A stretch of 64,000 nucleotides of DNA, taken from Pyrenopolyporus hunteri. Lineage: Eukaryota > Ascomycota > Sordariomycetes > Xylariales > Hypoxylaceae. The stretch spans positions 992,001 to 1,056,000 of the forward strand of contig CADCXC010000011.1 in assembly GCA_902806595.1 (NCBI GenBank). Direction: 5' to 3'. Every line of letters begins with the position of its first letter. The stretch's first letter is position 1. Below the pieces are notes generated by a model. The model searched no databases, was not told the DNA's origin, and worked only from the letters and a program-made list of their open reading frames with translations. Made by a program: the position numbers and the translations under genes. Positions 1-12,613 of this stretch are shown in pieces.

Positions 1-3000
1 CTCGCTGGGCCCCGGTGGAATAGGCAGGTCACCCCCTCGATCAGGACAGTCTCAAGGACAGTCTCTGTCTGTCGTGTCGTCCGGACCCTCCTACCTATCG
101 CCAACCATCCCGAATTTTCCGGGGTGCCTGGAGATCTTAACTGCAAGAAACCCTCATCCTTCGTTATTATATCACTACCTGCCTGACTACCTGACCACCT
201 CGGGGGGCATTCCGTAGCGATCGCCCGTCCGTGTGACCAAGAAAAGGCCGCATCCGACTTCTAGATCGTCCCTTCGCAACTAGTTTAACACACGGTTGCA
301 TCTAACGTGTATTACTATCGCTTTACCCGTTATTATCTCGATGGAACCGCCTCCGGCGTAGTTAGGGTATGTTATCCACATATACAGCATCAATATGGTC
401 TTGTCCATCTGAGATCGCTTACCCAACTCTATGTAGTCCACGGCGCCAACCGTCCGCTGCCGCAATGTCGTGCATTGCATGGATAGCGCACAACTATTCC
501 TGCGGGATGCAACCTCATTGAAGGCTTGTTATTTCCTTTATACCCGTCGTGGATAGTGGACGCGGTCCTTCCAATCTCCTATTCGCATCTTTTTTTAACA
601 CCGGCATCGCTTCCACCACGAAATATCATAGGGCTTATCAGCCCTGCCCTTGGCTAGGTGGATTGGGGCAACACGACATGGCAATCCTCTGGAATGCCCA
701 TGCAATAGTACGGTTCAGATATACTCAACCCCCAACAACACGGCACTTGAACAACCCATGAACCGTCTTTGCAAGCCAGCCTATTCGTAATTTAAGTCAC
801 GTGTTTCACCTGCATACGACCCTCGGCGCGTTGCAATATAATACATGCTACACGAACTTGGGGGAGGGCGGGAGGTCAGAGAGAGATGGTAGGGTAGGAA
901 CAGATTTCGACCCAAGTGGCTGATGAGCGTCTCAACCAACTGTACATTGGTGGCTGGTGGCTAGGATTGCTGTTCAAAGTGGCGCCCACTCAACGTACAG
1001 TACCTTGGGTATACGACTCCGTCAAGGGCCAGCTGAACGGCTACGAGCTTCGTGCAACTTGGAAATTACTCTTTCAAATGCAGTCCGGCTTAAGGCAGCA
1101 TCAGCGGTTCTAGTTACAACCAACCGCGGAGATAGTAGGCATTCACCACACCCTGATCTTGTGGTTACTCGTCGTGGTGTCGTACATGATGTCACGGTTC
1201 GAAGCATGCCGCACACGAGGATCGCGTTACCTATAACGAATTTGTCACAGCTCACTCATGTCAGTCGCACAGTGCCTTAACTTGGCAAATTGCTTCGGAC
1301 ATGCAAGATCACGATGGTCTGCAGCAATCTGACAAAGCGATTACGAGCATATCCCGAAGGGGGGCCTTTTGATCAAGGACCCTACTTTTGTGTATCCTCT
1401 GGATTTCTATACAGGGCTGCCGCCAGCGGTGTTTACTATTATGAGCTACCTCTGGCTGCAAGATTTAGACTTGATTCTTGGCAGCCTATAGGAGGATCCC
1501 AGTACAGGCCACTAGAGCAAACCCGGCCATACGCATGTTCGAAGTAGCATGTCGAATATTGTTCCATCACCACGGACGAGGGTTCTTACAGGAGGCGATC
1601 GGACGTCCGGACTGAGGTATCGTGGCATTCTTGGTCTACTTCGACGCGCTCTGTTCCGTGCACCCAAGCGAATACAACCCTTCTTTATTCCTTGGAATAC
1701 GGGCTATTGACGCGGATGGGACTTTTCAACTCCTATTATGTGATATCTAGGGCCTAAGTTAGGGAGTAGGTGCCCCATAGACCCCTGCAGGTGTGAGACA
1801 AGCTTAAAGCAAGCAGTCTATCAAACTCGGTGAGATGCTATATCTTGCGTGGAAACACATTCGCTGGCTCTCCCTGTGCATCGGTTGTGGGCATATATTG
1901 GAAACTTGATACGAGGTTACAAGGTCGCTGCCGGGGTCTCTGGCAGCTTATACACACACGTATCGCCAAGTGATCGAATCTTAAACCGAGTATACGAAAT
2001 CACCAATGAGCTTCCATATAGCTAGGCCCGACCAAGTGGGAAGGGCGTGAGGAGAAAATGCTCCTATCATTGGCACACTCAGGCGAAGGCATCATTGTGT
2101 GGCGCCGCACACAGCAAGCTAGGAGAGCAAATAACTTGACTAACCAGGAAGTCTGACATCATTCGATACTAAAGTGGCGCTCGATAAAGCCCAATTCTAA
2201 GGCAACAAGAAATGAGATGAATCGACTGATAACCATGAGAACTGGACTCATCTGAGGTGGTTAAGTGCTACTTCCGACTGCGACGGCAACAGCTCACCAT
2301 TTTTGCGACGTCTATTGATGTTTTCCTACATCTTTCTTGGCACACGCACCAAGGTTCAGCTGCGAAATCGCCCTTACGGCCGCAGATACGGGCTGGTGCT
2401 AGTGCAGGCTGGTCCTCTTTTGTGTCCCAGCTACACATCGTTTGTCCAGCTGTCAGCTTGTGGTCATAGGTAGTTCTTCTAAATTAAGCCTTGGGAAAGC
2501 TGTGGCTATTGGTCGTTTCTATACGTCGAAAAGATACATTGACGCGGCTTGAAATTCGAGCCATGTCTTACATTGATTCCAGGACACCATCCCCTGGTTT
2601 GTATATCTACCGATATCTAAACATCCCAACAGGGTAAGTTCCAGACTAAAATTACCTTTTGATAAGGCAAACCGCGAAGCGGGACTTCGTACACGAGGTG
2701 TCTAAATGGCTGTATCTGAATAGAGGTGCTTCGATTCGGTTGGAAAGCCAGGACTTCAATAGGGGGTATCTGTCAACCAGGTTCCCGGAGCTTCGTCCTA
2801 TCCCTTGAATATGGTGAGACTCCTTCGATCTGATCTAGATCCCGGCTTGGATCCGGAACGGCGTTATCGCCGCGCTGATCGGACCTTCTTCGGATTTAGG
2901 TGCTCACATGGTTAAAATAGAATAGCGAAGGAGGTGTAATGGAGATGGCGATGAATGGTCGTGATAAACGATCCCCACTAACGGGACAGGACGTTCAGCC

Positions 3001-4475
3001 AGCCCGCGGGTCCCGTTCGTATTCGTCTTACGTTCTGTTTACCCTTCTTCAACACGTAACGGGCGACCAATTCAAACCACGCGGCACCCAGGTTCCCGGG
3101 CTTCAGCCTCATAGAAAGCTGGTTCAATATCTAGTCGTCTATACATACGAACTACGACCTTGTCTGCATGGCCAAGAACGTTCCCTTCCCATGACCGTGC
3201 CGGCATGTATTCCCAAACGGCGAAGTCAGATGCGGACATGTCGAGTCATCTCTCGGCCCTTCCCCCTACCTGCGCTCACCTTGGTCGATCTAGATTGCTC
3301 GACCGGTCATGCTGTCAGATAGGTACGATCAGCCGCAATGCGACCCTGTGGCTTCTGGAGGAGGGTAACGGTCGCGAGATGCGACAAGACCAGACGGTTT
3401 CATCAGCCTCCTATCTCTCCGGCCCCCACCCTCCTCGACCTCCTCGACCTCCTCGCTTCGGTGTGTGCGGGGCGTCGGCTTGCTTCCTAGAGGCCCCGGA
3501 ACCCCATCTGGGGCTACACCGAGGTCCTATAAAATGCATGGTCCTTCATAATTCGACCGCAGAGCCTCTTTACCGTAGCATTAGGACGTGAAATTACGCG
3601 GCGAATACAGCGGATGCTGCGGGTGGTGCTACACACGATAAAACGGAAAGAGAGATTGCACCGTATGATCGGTGCCAATAGGTACAGTTTTTTCCTTTCT
3701 CGAGGAAAAAAAATCAGGCATATTCATTAATCTTACTATCGCCGACCTCTTCGCAGAGGATACGCAACAGCCTAACCCATTCGCATGTATCATGAAACCC
3801 TCCACCCCCTTTTCTACTGTACCTCATCCAATATATGTCAATAATATCAGCCCGCCTGCCACCCGTATATGCAAAATGCTCGCGAGTACATACAACCAAT
3901 CTTACGTCCCGGAGATAAGGCCATGCTCGGCATGGTCGCTTCTCCGGCCCCCTCAGGAGCCCGACGGGGCGCCCATCGGATGCGGGATTCTCCTCTTATC
4001 TCCTCTACGGCCCTTGTACGCCACCCCCCTCTTCTTCTATCCCTCAAAAAACTCGCAAATCCGGTTTGAGGCTCTAGTCGAATGCCCCAATGCCTATCTA
4101 CCCGCTCACACCACCACACTACCTAGAGCTTTACCTACTTCGCGGTCACACCACGGCTTAGCTCAACTGCAAGTTATTGTGTTCGTTCTGATAGGCGTGA
4201 GTCAGGCGTGAGCTACCTGTGTATGCATGTATGTATCTAACACTCCCGTCTAACGCCAACCGGCACTTCCCCTATGTCAAGGTGAGTAGGTGGCGAGATG
4301 AAGAGGTAGATAAGCCAACGCTCAAATCCCGAGCCCAAATACCTTCATACACCGGTGGAGTGGAGCGCCTCCGGAAAAGCCATGCCCACCGTGAAACGAA
4401 AAGACAAGAATCAAAAGCAAAAGCAGAATCGATGGCGGCATCCAGTAATGATCGTAATTACGCACCGTCCACCAA
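1..4475. other. Gene-free left flank
   Basis: No reading frame here shows a recognisable domain, a plausible Kozak start with splice structure, or low-complexity features of a fungal protein. The longest open frames (about 130-180 codons near 2.9-4.2 kb) overlap each other on both strands and have compositions expected by chance. The only local structure seen is a short 9-bp tandem repeat of CTCCTCGAC type near 3431-3456. Genes with many very short exons or non-coding RNAs could be missed by eye. Confidence 0.5.
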
Positions 4476-6806
4476 TCAATACGTCTCACTTAGCCCCGCA
4501 AAGTCAGGCACGTCGGCGTCGCAGTTAAAGTCCCTGTCGTAGGCCTTCTCAGGCAGGATGCCGGCGGCGAGCCCCTTTTTGTAGCTCCACTGGGGCGCGT
4601 CCTCGGTATCCCAAGTCCAATACCACCAGCCCCAGCCCTTCTCGAAGGAGGACATTTGGGCCTCGGCGAACATTTTGAGGAAATTCTTGTACTGATCGCT
4701 GTAGGAGCCGGCGTCGGCGTTGGCGTCGGCGCAGCTGCACGAGGAGTCACGCTCCGGGCACTTTGGGGTCAGCGCCTCGGTGGACTCGTTGCCCGAATCA
4801 TAGGTGCCGGTCCAGCGGTTGCCCCAACCAACGTTGGTCAGGTGCTTCGCGCAATCCGTGTCCGCCTGCGACCACTCGGCAAACATGGTGGGGCCGAACC
4901 CCGTCGCCGTGTTCATGCTGAGCTGCGTCTGCTGCGTCCACCCGTCGCAGGCGTACTGCACCTTTTTCTGGTGCGTGAAGACGATCTGGTCGTTGTTGAA
5001 GATGACGTACTGGTGCACGTCTAGCACCAATCCTTCCATCCCCGTCAACTTGCCCTGCCAGTTGCCCAGCCCCATGAAGCCGTCCCCGAACACGACGTTG
5101 GCGGCTATGCCGTTCTTGCGCACCAATTCGTATGCCTGCGTCGTCCAGGATATGACGGCGTCTGCGGACAACGACACCATGCGCGGCTCGTTGGCCAGTC
5201 CGTAGAAGGTGATGATGTTCTTGTACCGGTCCTGCGCGAAGAACTTGGACAGCCGGTCGTGCACGTCGAGCGACCGCTGCGAGTTCAGGTCGCCGTTGGT
5301 GCCGTTAAGCCAGTTGACGACGCCCTGCCTACCGCTATGGTTCCACCCGTTTTGGCTCCCTGGCAGGCCGTGGAGGTCGAGGTTCACTCGTAGCCCGTAC
5401 TTGCGCGCCCACTCGATCGCGCGCAGTAGGTACCGCCAAGAAGTACGAAAGACGTAGGGATCGTCGTCGTACGTCTGCACGGCCCAGTAGCTGTAAGGGA
5501 TGCGGACGTGATCTAGTCCCGCCGCCTGTATCTCTTGAAAAGTTTGCTCGGTTACGAAGGTCGCGTAGTGCTTTTCGAGCGTCGATGCCGCGGTTTTGGG
5601 GCCTAGATGCTTGCATAGAGTCCACTCGTCCACGATCCCCAACCTGCTATCGTAGTCAAATAGCGAGGGCGTGATAAAAGGCTCCAGCGAGAGCCAGCCG
5701 CCAAGATTGACGCCACGTGCCGGCATCTTCGAGTAGTCACCCCATGATTTCTCGATAGCCGGGACCTTGTCGTTGGCGGACTTGGAGTCATCCCAGTCCA
5801 TGAACAGCCCCATAACGGGTAAACCGCCGACGGTCTCGTTCGTGTAGGTTACGTTGAAATCAGTCGTGTCGTACCATGTGAATGGATCTAGGTAGGTCCC
5901 CTTAGCGGCTTGGGGGATGCTGTTCTGTGAGATGCTGTCGAGACTGGAACTGTCATGGCTCGAGTTATTCGAGTTGTTCTTGCTTACGGTGACCGCTACC
6001 GCTATAATGATAATGAGCAGCACGACCGCAACGCCTGCTATTATCCCTATTCATGAAGTTAGTTAGACGAACCGCTGCCGGACCCTTCAGAGCCTACATT
6101 TCTTCTTCTTTTTGACTACTTCCGGTATGTTAAACTGGAAGCCCGTGAATTGGAAGCCCGCTTTCTCTTTTTCGATGCTATCGTAGCTGTCATAGCTATC
6201 ATGCTTACTCGCGGCGCCTCCTCGCATTCTTGAAGTGGCTCTTCCCTCCTCCACGATGGCGCCGCTGACTACTCGTCGTTCCTTTTTACGGTGTCTTCGT
6301 TCTCTTTCCCTAGTCCTATCTTCGTCAACCTCCGTGTCTACGTTATGATGGTGATGCCGACGCCGGTGTCGTCGCTCTTCCCTTTCTTCAGTATCGTACC
6401 CGCTTTCTTCTCCTCGATATTCACTTCTCCGCCGTCGTTCTTTTCTAGGGTGATCGTACTCTCCCTCCGAATACCCGTGCTCATCTCTCCTATGTCGTCC
6501 TCTTCTAGGCGGTTCATATTCTACATCGACGACCCTATATTCTTCCCGGCGGGGCTGTCGGTCTCGTTTCGGCCTACGTTCCCGGTCTCTCGATGGTTCC
6601 TTCGGCCGAGCGCGGGAATTATACTCGTTCAATTGAGCAAGGGCGCCCATAGACAACCTTTGGCCCGCGCCTCGTGACGCTTCCTCCGAGGCAGAGGCGG
6701 GTCTCCTCGAGCCATGTTCTCTAGACCTTCTCTTACTGTGCCGTTTACGATGCCTCTCGGGATCCCCATGCTGATAACCGTCCGATTCTGTGTCCTCGTG
6801 CGCCAT
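4476..6806 (-). CDS. exgD: Membrane-anchored glucan 1,3-beta-glucosidase (GH5, ExgD-like)
   Basis: Two exons, 6806-6098 and 6046-4476, give 759 aa; the 51-nt intron (GTAGGC...CTAAC...ATAG) restores an uninterrupted transmembrane helix. The start is the ATG at 6806 (ACCCATGGCG context); the same frame extends further upstream, but there it holds an unlikely hydrophobic stretch. Residues 1-236 are a very basic, Arg/His/Glu-rich cytosolic tail ending in a run of five lysines. About residues 237-257 form one membrane helix, followed by an Asn/Ser-rich stalk and a GH5 domain. The acid/base Glu lies in YGLANEP (near 523) and the nucleophile in FAEWSQ (near 627). In Aspergillus, ExgD is the type II membrane exo-beta-1,3-glucanase that trims cell-wall glucan, and this protein has the same layout. 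It is divergent from the E1-beta gene, with 677 bp between the starts. Confidence 0.93.
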
Positions 6807-7483
6807 GGGTATATTGAACGAAAAGGCTAAGATTACAATACAAATACAGGTACATGCAAAGGCATTGAAAGGAGGGTGCGATCGAGAGATAGGTCGCTGA
6901 GAATGCAATTACACCTCTTGCGGAAATAATCTGCAGTAGTTTATCAATTGCGTCAGCGCAATTCGCAATCTTGGACTTGTCGAGGCTTGCGTGGTCAAAA
7001 GTTGCATTTGACGGTGGCCTTGTTGTTGGCCGGGCAACTATCAGCTTCCCAAGTGCACTCCCCAAAATACGAATTATGGTACGTACCTCGACGAATACGA
7101 CACACAAACTGAGGCTAGCCCCTCCACACCTAGCCCAGTCATCTGGCACGAGGGGAAAGCGCTAAGATACCCCATATACTAGACAGCGCGCTTGTACCAA
7201 AATAGAATAGCCAGAGCGGAGGTTGGCTAGCGTCGCATACCCAGGTCACGGAGTTACCCTATACATGTACTGTAATGGACGTCTCGATCTACCCCCGGTC
7301 CAATTCCCAGCGTTAAAACTCCCTAACCCGAATGCCGCAACTAAGCGACCGTCGGTTCTTCTGGTTATGACGCCTCGGCTGACTTGACCGATCCCTCGCT
7401 TTCCCATTTCCGCCTCCAAGAAACCCTCAGGTTAATAATTAGGTAGACATGAATTCACGAAGGTAGCAGGGAGAGTCGCAACT
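6807..7483. promoter_or_regulatory. Shared divergent promoter region
   Basis: This 677-bp gap separates two head-to-head genes, exgD and the E1-beta gene, and must hold both promoters. No canonical TATA box or other defined site is obvious. Inferred from gene orientation only. Confidence 0.5.
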
Positions 7484-8762
7484 ATGAAGAACTGTATCTC
7501 TTTCCGTCCACTTGCTAGAGTAGCTACACCTGCCAATGTCCTTTATAAGTGCAGACGACCGGTTGCGTGCGCATCTCGAGGTCGAAACTACTCGACGCAT
7601 CCGCCGAATGCGCGACTCAACCTCCCGCCCGACTACTCCACGACGCCGCTATTAGCACACAGTTCGCAGACTGCGCTTGGGAACCCCGAGCTGCCGCCTG
7701 AAGCTAGAAATGGCACGGCGAAACGTATGAACTTATTCCAAGCCATAAACGACGCGCTGTCAATCTCGCTCGCCGAGGACGAGAATGTCCTGGTGTTCGG
7801 AGAAGATGTCGCATTCGGCGGAGTGTTCCGCTGTACAATGAAGCTAGCAGAGAATTTCGGCGGCGCTCGCGTCTTCAATACGCCCCTGACGGAGCAAGGC
7901 ATCATGGGGTTCGGCATCGGGTTAGCAGCTGAGGGCATGCGACCCATAGCCGAGATCCAGTTTGCTGATTACGTCTACCCTGCGTTCGACCAATTGGTAA
8001 ATGAAGCGGCAAAATACAGATACCGCGAAGGAGCAACGGGAAGAAGCGTAGGCGGTTTAACGGTGAGGATGCCCTGCGGAGGCGTTGGCCACGGAGCACT
8101 CTACCATTCGCAGTCGCCCGAGAGCCTGTTTACTCATATCCCCGGCCTAAGAGTAATTATGCCGAGGTCACCTTTACAAGCGAAGGGCCTGTTGTTATCC
8201 GCGATCAGGAGCAATGACCCGTGCATTTTCATGGAGCCCAAGATCCTGTACAGAGCGGCCGTCGAGCAAGTACCAACGAGCCCGTACACCCTACCTCTCT
8301 CCAAAGCGGAGATACTCAAAGAGGGCAAAGATGTTACCATAATTTCGTACGGACAGCCGTTGTATACTTGCTACGCGGCTATCCAGAAGGCGGAGGAAGA
8401 TCTGGGAATCTCGATAGAACTCATCGACCTGCGAACAGTATACCCCTGGGATAAAGAGTGCGTCTTCAACAGCGTGCGGAAGACGGGGAGGTGCATGGTG
8501 GTGCACGAAGCCATGGTCAACGCAGGGATCGGGGCCGAAGTGGCCGCGGCGATTCAGGAAGACCCCGACACGTTCATACGACTCGAGGCACCGGTGTCGC
8601 GGGTGGCGGGGTGGAGCATATTCACCCCGCTGATGTTTGAGAAGTTCAACATTCCGGACGTTGCTAGTAAGTTTTTTGTCGATTGTCCATTAGATCCCGA
8701 GGCGTAGCGCTAACTATGATGTAGGAGTGTACGATGGTGTCAAGAAGCTGTTAGAATATTAA
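7484..8762 (+). CDS. Branched-chain 2-oxoacid dehydrogenase E1 subunit beta, mitochondrial
   Basis: Exons 7484-8666 and 8725-8762 give 406 aa. The intron (GTAAGT...GCTAAC...GTAG, 58 nt) lies just before the end; splicing gives the family C-terminus ARVYDGVKKLLEY, whereas reading through gives an unrelated tail. The first 40 or so residues are rich in Arg, Ser and Ala with few acids, as in a mitochondrial presequence. The body matches the transketolase-like E1-beta fold: VLVFGEDVAFGG (cofactor loop), TPLTEQGIMGFGIG, then EIQFADYVYPAFDQ and a C-terminal domain with VVHEAMVNAGIGAE. With E1-alpha, E2 and E3 it oxidatively decarboxylates the keto acids of Leu, Ile and Val in the matrix. The family is clear; pyruvate dehydrogenase E1-beta is less likely given the FGGVFRCT and SPESLFTHIPGL segments. 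Confidence 0.94.
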
Positions 8763-9389
8763 GACGGTAATAAGACGCGCTAGATGTTAGACACAAGATT
8801 TGGACGAGTATCCGTTACGTCAATTACTACCAGCGTTGTAGTCAGGGACGGGCCAAGATTTATGAAAGGAAATGAAGATTTTGGAGGCATCCGAAAGCGT
8901 GGTATGTGTATAAGGTCTGTCAAGCACGTATATACTTGCAAGGATACTCGGAGTATATATATATGATCATCATTGCATATGAAATCAAGAGTAGAGAATT
9001 ATAAAGCTTCCAGATCCGATTTCACCTACCTTGACTTTATCGATAGACAAGCTGGATGAAGATGTTCAGGTTTGGTAGTGAGAAGCAGATGTAAGTGGAA
9101 CATGAAATGAATCTACCTATATTTTCAAGGTACGTAGGTACGCAGGTACGTAGGTAGGGGTGGGTTGCACAAACACCTTGGCGTTTCTTATCGATAGCAC
9201 AGCAACGAAGCTCTATAATGGACTTGCCCCGCGTTTCCGTGTCTCAACAATCAACACCAAATAAGAGGAACTTATAAGGGACAACACCAACAACACTAAC
9301 AACACCTCTCATATCTTTGCGAGTTACCCGGTGTAGTACCTATCCGAGATATTTATGATATAGCCTCCCGAATAACCCCCGTTCCCGAG
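8763..9389. promoter_or_regulatory. Intergenic spacer with GTAGGTAC repeats; 5' region of CAP1
   Basis: Between E1-beta and the capping protein gene. It has a TACGTAGGTACGCAGGTACG-type repeat near 9131-9157 and a CAACAC-rich stretch near 9278-9307 just before the CAP1 start, likely 5' leader. No gene seen. Confidence 0.4.
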
Positions 9390-10609
9390 ATGGCCACCCC
9401 GTTGGAAACCGTCGAGTCGTTTGTAGAGGGCGCACCGCCTGGCGAGGTATGTCTGGCGGTCATGTGTATATCCCAAGTTCGGGCACCGCAAGCTGACTTA
9501 CAGACGCCACGCAGCTCGCAGACGTAATAAACGGTACGTCCTAACCCATTCCTCTCTCGGCAACATAACAAAAAAGTCGAGATTATCCCTAACATCCAGC
9601 TCTACTCCGTCCCCAGACATCAAGGCCCTAACCGTCAACGAGCCCGATATCGTCGCCCAGCTCGGCCCCGCCTTCGAGAGGTACAACGAGGAGCAGTTCG
9701 TCACCGCCAAGCTGCCCGGCAGCACCCAGCAGGCCATCGTCAGCTCTCACAGCTCCCTGGGTAACGGCCGGTACTACGACGTCGAGAGCGCCTCGAGCTT
9801 CGCCTTCGACCACACCACCCAGAAGGCGAGCGCCGTGCAGAGCCACGCCCTGGAGGGACCCCAGACCGATTTGGTGTACGCACTGCCTCTCCCTATACCT
9901 TATGGAGGATATACGCATATATAATAATGTTTATATATATACCTATATATATACGTGTGAATGTGTGGGTAGATACGAGCGCACAACAGTTGGCTGATAG
10001 GCGGCACGCAGGAAGTCGACCCTAAAGAGCTTATCAACATACGTCAAGGAGCACTTCCCCAACGCTTCGTACGGCGTATACCCCATCGAAAACGACACCA
10101 AAGTAGCCGTTATAATCGTGGCCAACAAGTACAGCCCGAACAACTACTGGTAAGCCGGCACCCCCTTCCACTCCCACAGACCATTAGCCAGCAGGGCGGC
10201 CACAAGCAAAGCCACCAAGCAAGCAAGCTGCAACCGCTAACCCCAGCCCCAACCTCCCAGGAACGGCCGATGGCGGTCCCTCTACATCTTCGACCCGCCG
10301 TCCGGCGCGCTCGAGGGCAGCATCAAGGTGGACGTGCACTACTACGAGGACGGCAACGTGCGCCTGCTGACGAACAAGTCGGTCGCGGCGTCGGTGCCGG
10401 CGGGCACGGGCTCCGGCATCGCCAAGGAGATCGCGGCCGGCGAGAGGCGGTACCAGGAGGAGCTCAACCGCGGCTTCACCAGCCTGAGCGAGGGCGCCTT
10501 CAAGGGCCTCCGCCGGCAGCTGCCCGTCACCCGCCAGAAGATCGAGTGGGACAAGGTCGCCAGTTACCGCGTCGGCCAGGACATTGGTGGAGGGAGCTCG
10601 AGGAGATAG
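9390..10609 (+). CDS. CAP1: F-actin-capping protein subunit alpha
   Basis: Five exons (9390-9446, 9515-9533, 9617-9875, 10012-10149, 10261-10609) splice to 273 aa, the usual length of the family. Exon 2 is only 19 nt and encodes the LADVIN segment. All introns are GT-AG and each junction was fixed by keeping the family reading frame, for example SFVEGAPPGE/LADVIN/DIKALT and SPNNYW/NGRWRSLYIFD. The conserved C-terminal region includes GNVRLLTNKSV, KIEWDKVASYRVGQDIGGG and a short basic tail. The alpha subunit pairs with beta to cap barbed ends of actin filaments at cortical patches. The gene runs convergently with the membrane protein gene at 11.2-12.2 kb. Confidence 0.95.
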
Positions 10610-11217
10610 CGTTGAGGAAGGGGAGGGGAGTTGTTTTCGGTAGATGCTGTGACCCTTGAGCGTGGTGTGGAGATAGGTGTGAAGATCAACGAATGAATTT
10701 CGATAGAGCAGAGCCGGTCCTTGTATTCTTGAGGTTGCTTTCAAGTAAGATACACCGGATAAGGGGGTGGTCGGTTGAGTGAAATATGAAAAATAGATTG
10801 AGAGCCTAGTCCCGGGTATACCGAGTCTTCCTAAAGCGCCCACGTGTACTATTCACTACGTGACCTCATATTTTTCTTTCGGCCATTTATTTAGAGTATT
10901 TTTCAACAGCTACACGGCGAAGGACTGCTAAAGAGTCGTAGTGTTGCTCTTCTACGTAGGTGGGTGGGTATATTCCGAGTACCCTCGGGGATCACTAGAG
11001 ACACTAGTAAATTAAAAATAATCATCATTCGTAAAGCAAAGCCGAACAGATCGCAACCACTCTTTCGCCATAAGCCCAACCCCCACTATTTCGTTCTATC
11101 CGGTACCCTTAGGTCTCACTATAATGTTTCATAGGTACTATTATACACTCTATACCCAAAAGCAAAACACCGCCGTTATCTAAACCGAACCTGTGCTATC
11201 TCCGCGTAATACAATCA
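10610..11217. other. Convergent intergenic spacer
   Basis: A 608-bp 3'-to-3' spacer between CAP1 and the membrane protein gene. It is AT-rich near 10990-11050 and should hold both polyadenylation regions. No gene or repeat seen. Confidence 0.4.
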
Positions 11218-12207
11218 CTACAGTCTAATCGCCCCGCCGCCTCCCCACCGAGCGGCGCCTTCCCACGGGAACGGCCCGGTATGAACCAGCGGCATAAGCT
11301 CCACGCCGGGGCCCCCGAGGGTCCGGCCGAACACATGCTCGTGGCCAAGGCAATACGCGACGAGATACGCGACCGCCGCCAGGGCCGAGGACACCATCGC
11401 CGGCTCGAAGTGCCACGCCCTCGCGATGCGCGGCGGCGGGTAGAAAGGCGCGCTCATCTGGCACCTGTACGGCGGGCCGAAGGGCTGGCCCCGCGCGCCG
11501 GTGACGATGGCGTACGTGTACCCGGCGTAAAACAGCGCCCGGAAACCGCTGGAGTAGGTGCCGCCCCATAGGTGGGACGCGGAGAACATGAGGATAACGA
11601 TGGTGGCGAGCGACAGGATTGTGGAGACGACGACGTACGCGGTGAACAGAGCGGGATCATCGCCGTCCCAATACCTCGAATATCGGTCGAGGAAGCCCAT
11701 GGTGAAGCCGAGTATCGTACGCACGGCACACCAGAGCAGGTAGTAGATTAGACTTATATCGAGGGCTCGGCGCCAGCGCCGGGGGCGGAGGGGGATTTCC
11801 GTTAGGAATAGGGGAAGGGGGAAGAAACTGTAATGGCCGAAGGCTTGAGTTAGTTCCTCCGGGGAGAGAAGAGGATTCGGGAGAGGACGCCGTGGGCGCT
11901 CAGTCATACATCATATCCAGAACTCTAGCCAACGTCGCTATCTGCTCAGAGAGGATGAAGTAATCGGGAGCGCAGGACGTGATAAGCCAATAGACTCTTG
12001 TCACTATGCAGGAGACGGCGGTGAGGATACCAAACCTACAATCATGAGCCGAAGAATATACATTATGGTTGGTTGTGTAGGGGCGGTTACCATTGCGCAT
12101 AAACAGCTATCGACCTGTAAGTGGTGAGTCCTTTTTCTAACATCTGAGGAGCACTTACTAGCATTCCTTAATGCGATATCTTTCCTAATGTTAGATATTA
12201 CACTCAT
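11218..12207 (-). CDS. Predicted multi-pass membrane protein, unknown function
   Basis: The open frame from ATG 11907 to 11218 alone gives 229 aa, but the following model is better. Exons 12207-12159, 12106-12091, 12035-11910 and 11827-11218 give 266 aa, and the last intron (GTATGA...CTAAC...TACAG) removes an overlap of two frames at 11900-11910. The spliced protein has a helix near residues 22-42 (FGILTAVSCIVTRVYWLIT) and another after the basic RRWRRALD. A third follows (VVVSTILSLATIVILMF), then a helix around YAGYTYAIVTG, and a last one near AAVAYLVAYCLG. I do not recognise the family. The 16-nt second exon and the first ATG are the weakest parts; the 3' exon is the strongest. The C-terminus is Gly-rich and polar. 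Confidence 0.5.
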
Positions 12208-12613
12208 TTTGTAGGATGATGTAATTCAAGAATACCTAGAAATGAGTTCGAAGCTGAACCCTAATAGGTGATTCCAATATCGGGGATAGATGTTCATGAC
12301 AGTCACCTCTTAGTATCCCCGACGGACGCCCTACCATCTTTATGTTACAGGGGTATAAATCCGTCGAGTATCAAAGCCCAAGCTGACATCGGTCTGCCTA
12401 GACTAGGGGGCTGAGCAGCCGCTAAACGCCGCAGCCTATAAGAGACGTGTGTAGCAGAAGCAGTTTATGCCTTATTATAGGTACGTATGCAATGCATAGT
12501 CTAGAAATAGCCGTAGGCAATCCTGTCCTGATTCCTTATCGAAACCGAGGGATCCCGACGGTATCGTCGAGGATAGAGCAACAAAATCCGATAGATAGGT
12601 AGAGTATTAAGAG
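12208..12613. promoter_or_regulatory. Divergent spacer upstream of HET gene
   Basis: About 400 bp between the membrane protein gene (minus) and the HET gene (plus), presumably holding both promoters. No defined element seen. Confidence 0.35.

Noticed and set aside
3672..4211. Plus-strand open frame of 179 codons
   Set aside because: It starts at a non-ATG codon, has no domain and overlaps open frames on the other strand; treated as chance.
6291..6677. Plus-strand open frame of 128 codons
   Set aside because: Antisense to the basic tail of the exgD protein; its composition reflects the complement of Arg/Glu codons.
10184..10843. Minus-strand frame of 219 codons over CAP1
   Set aside because: Shadow of the GC-rich last exon of the capping protein gene.
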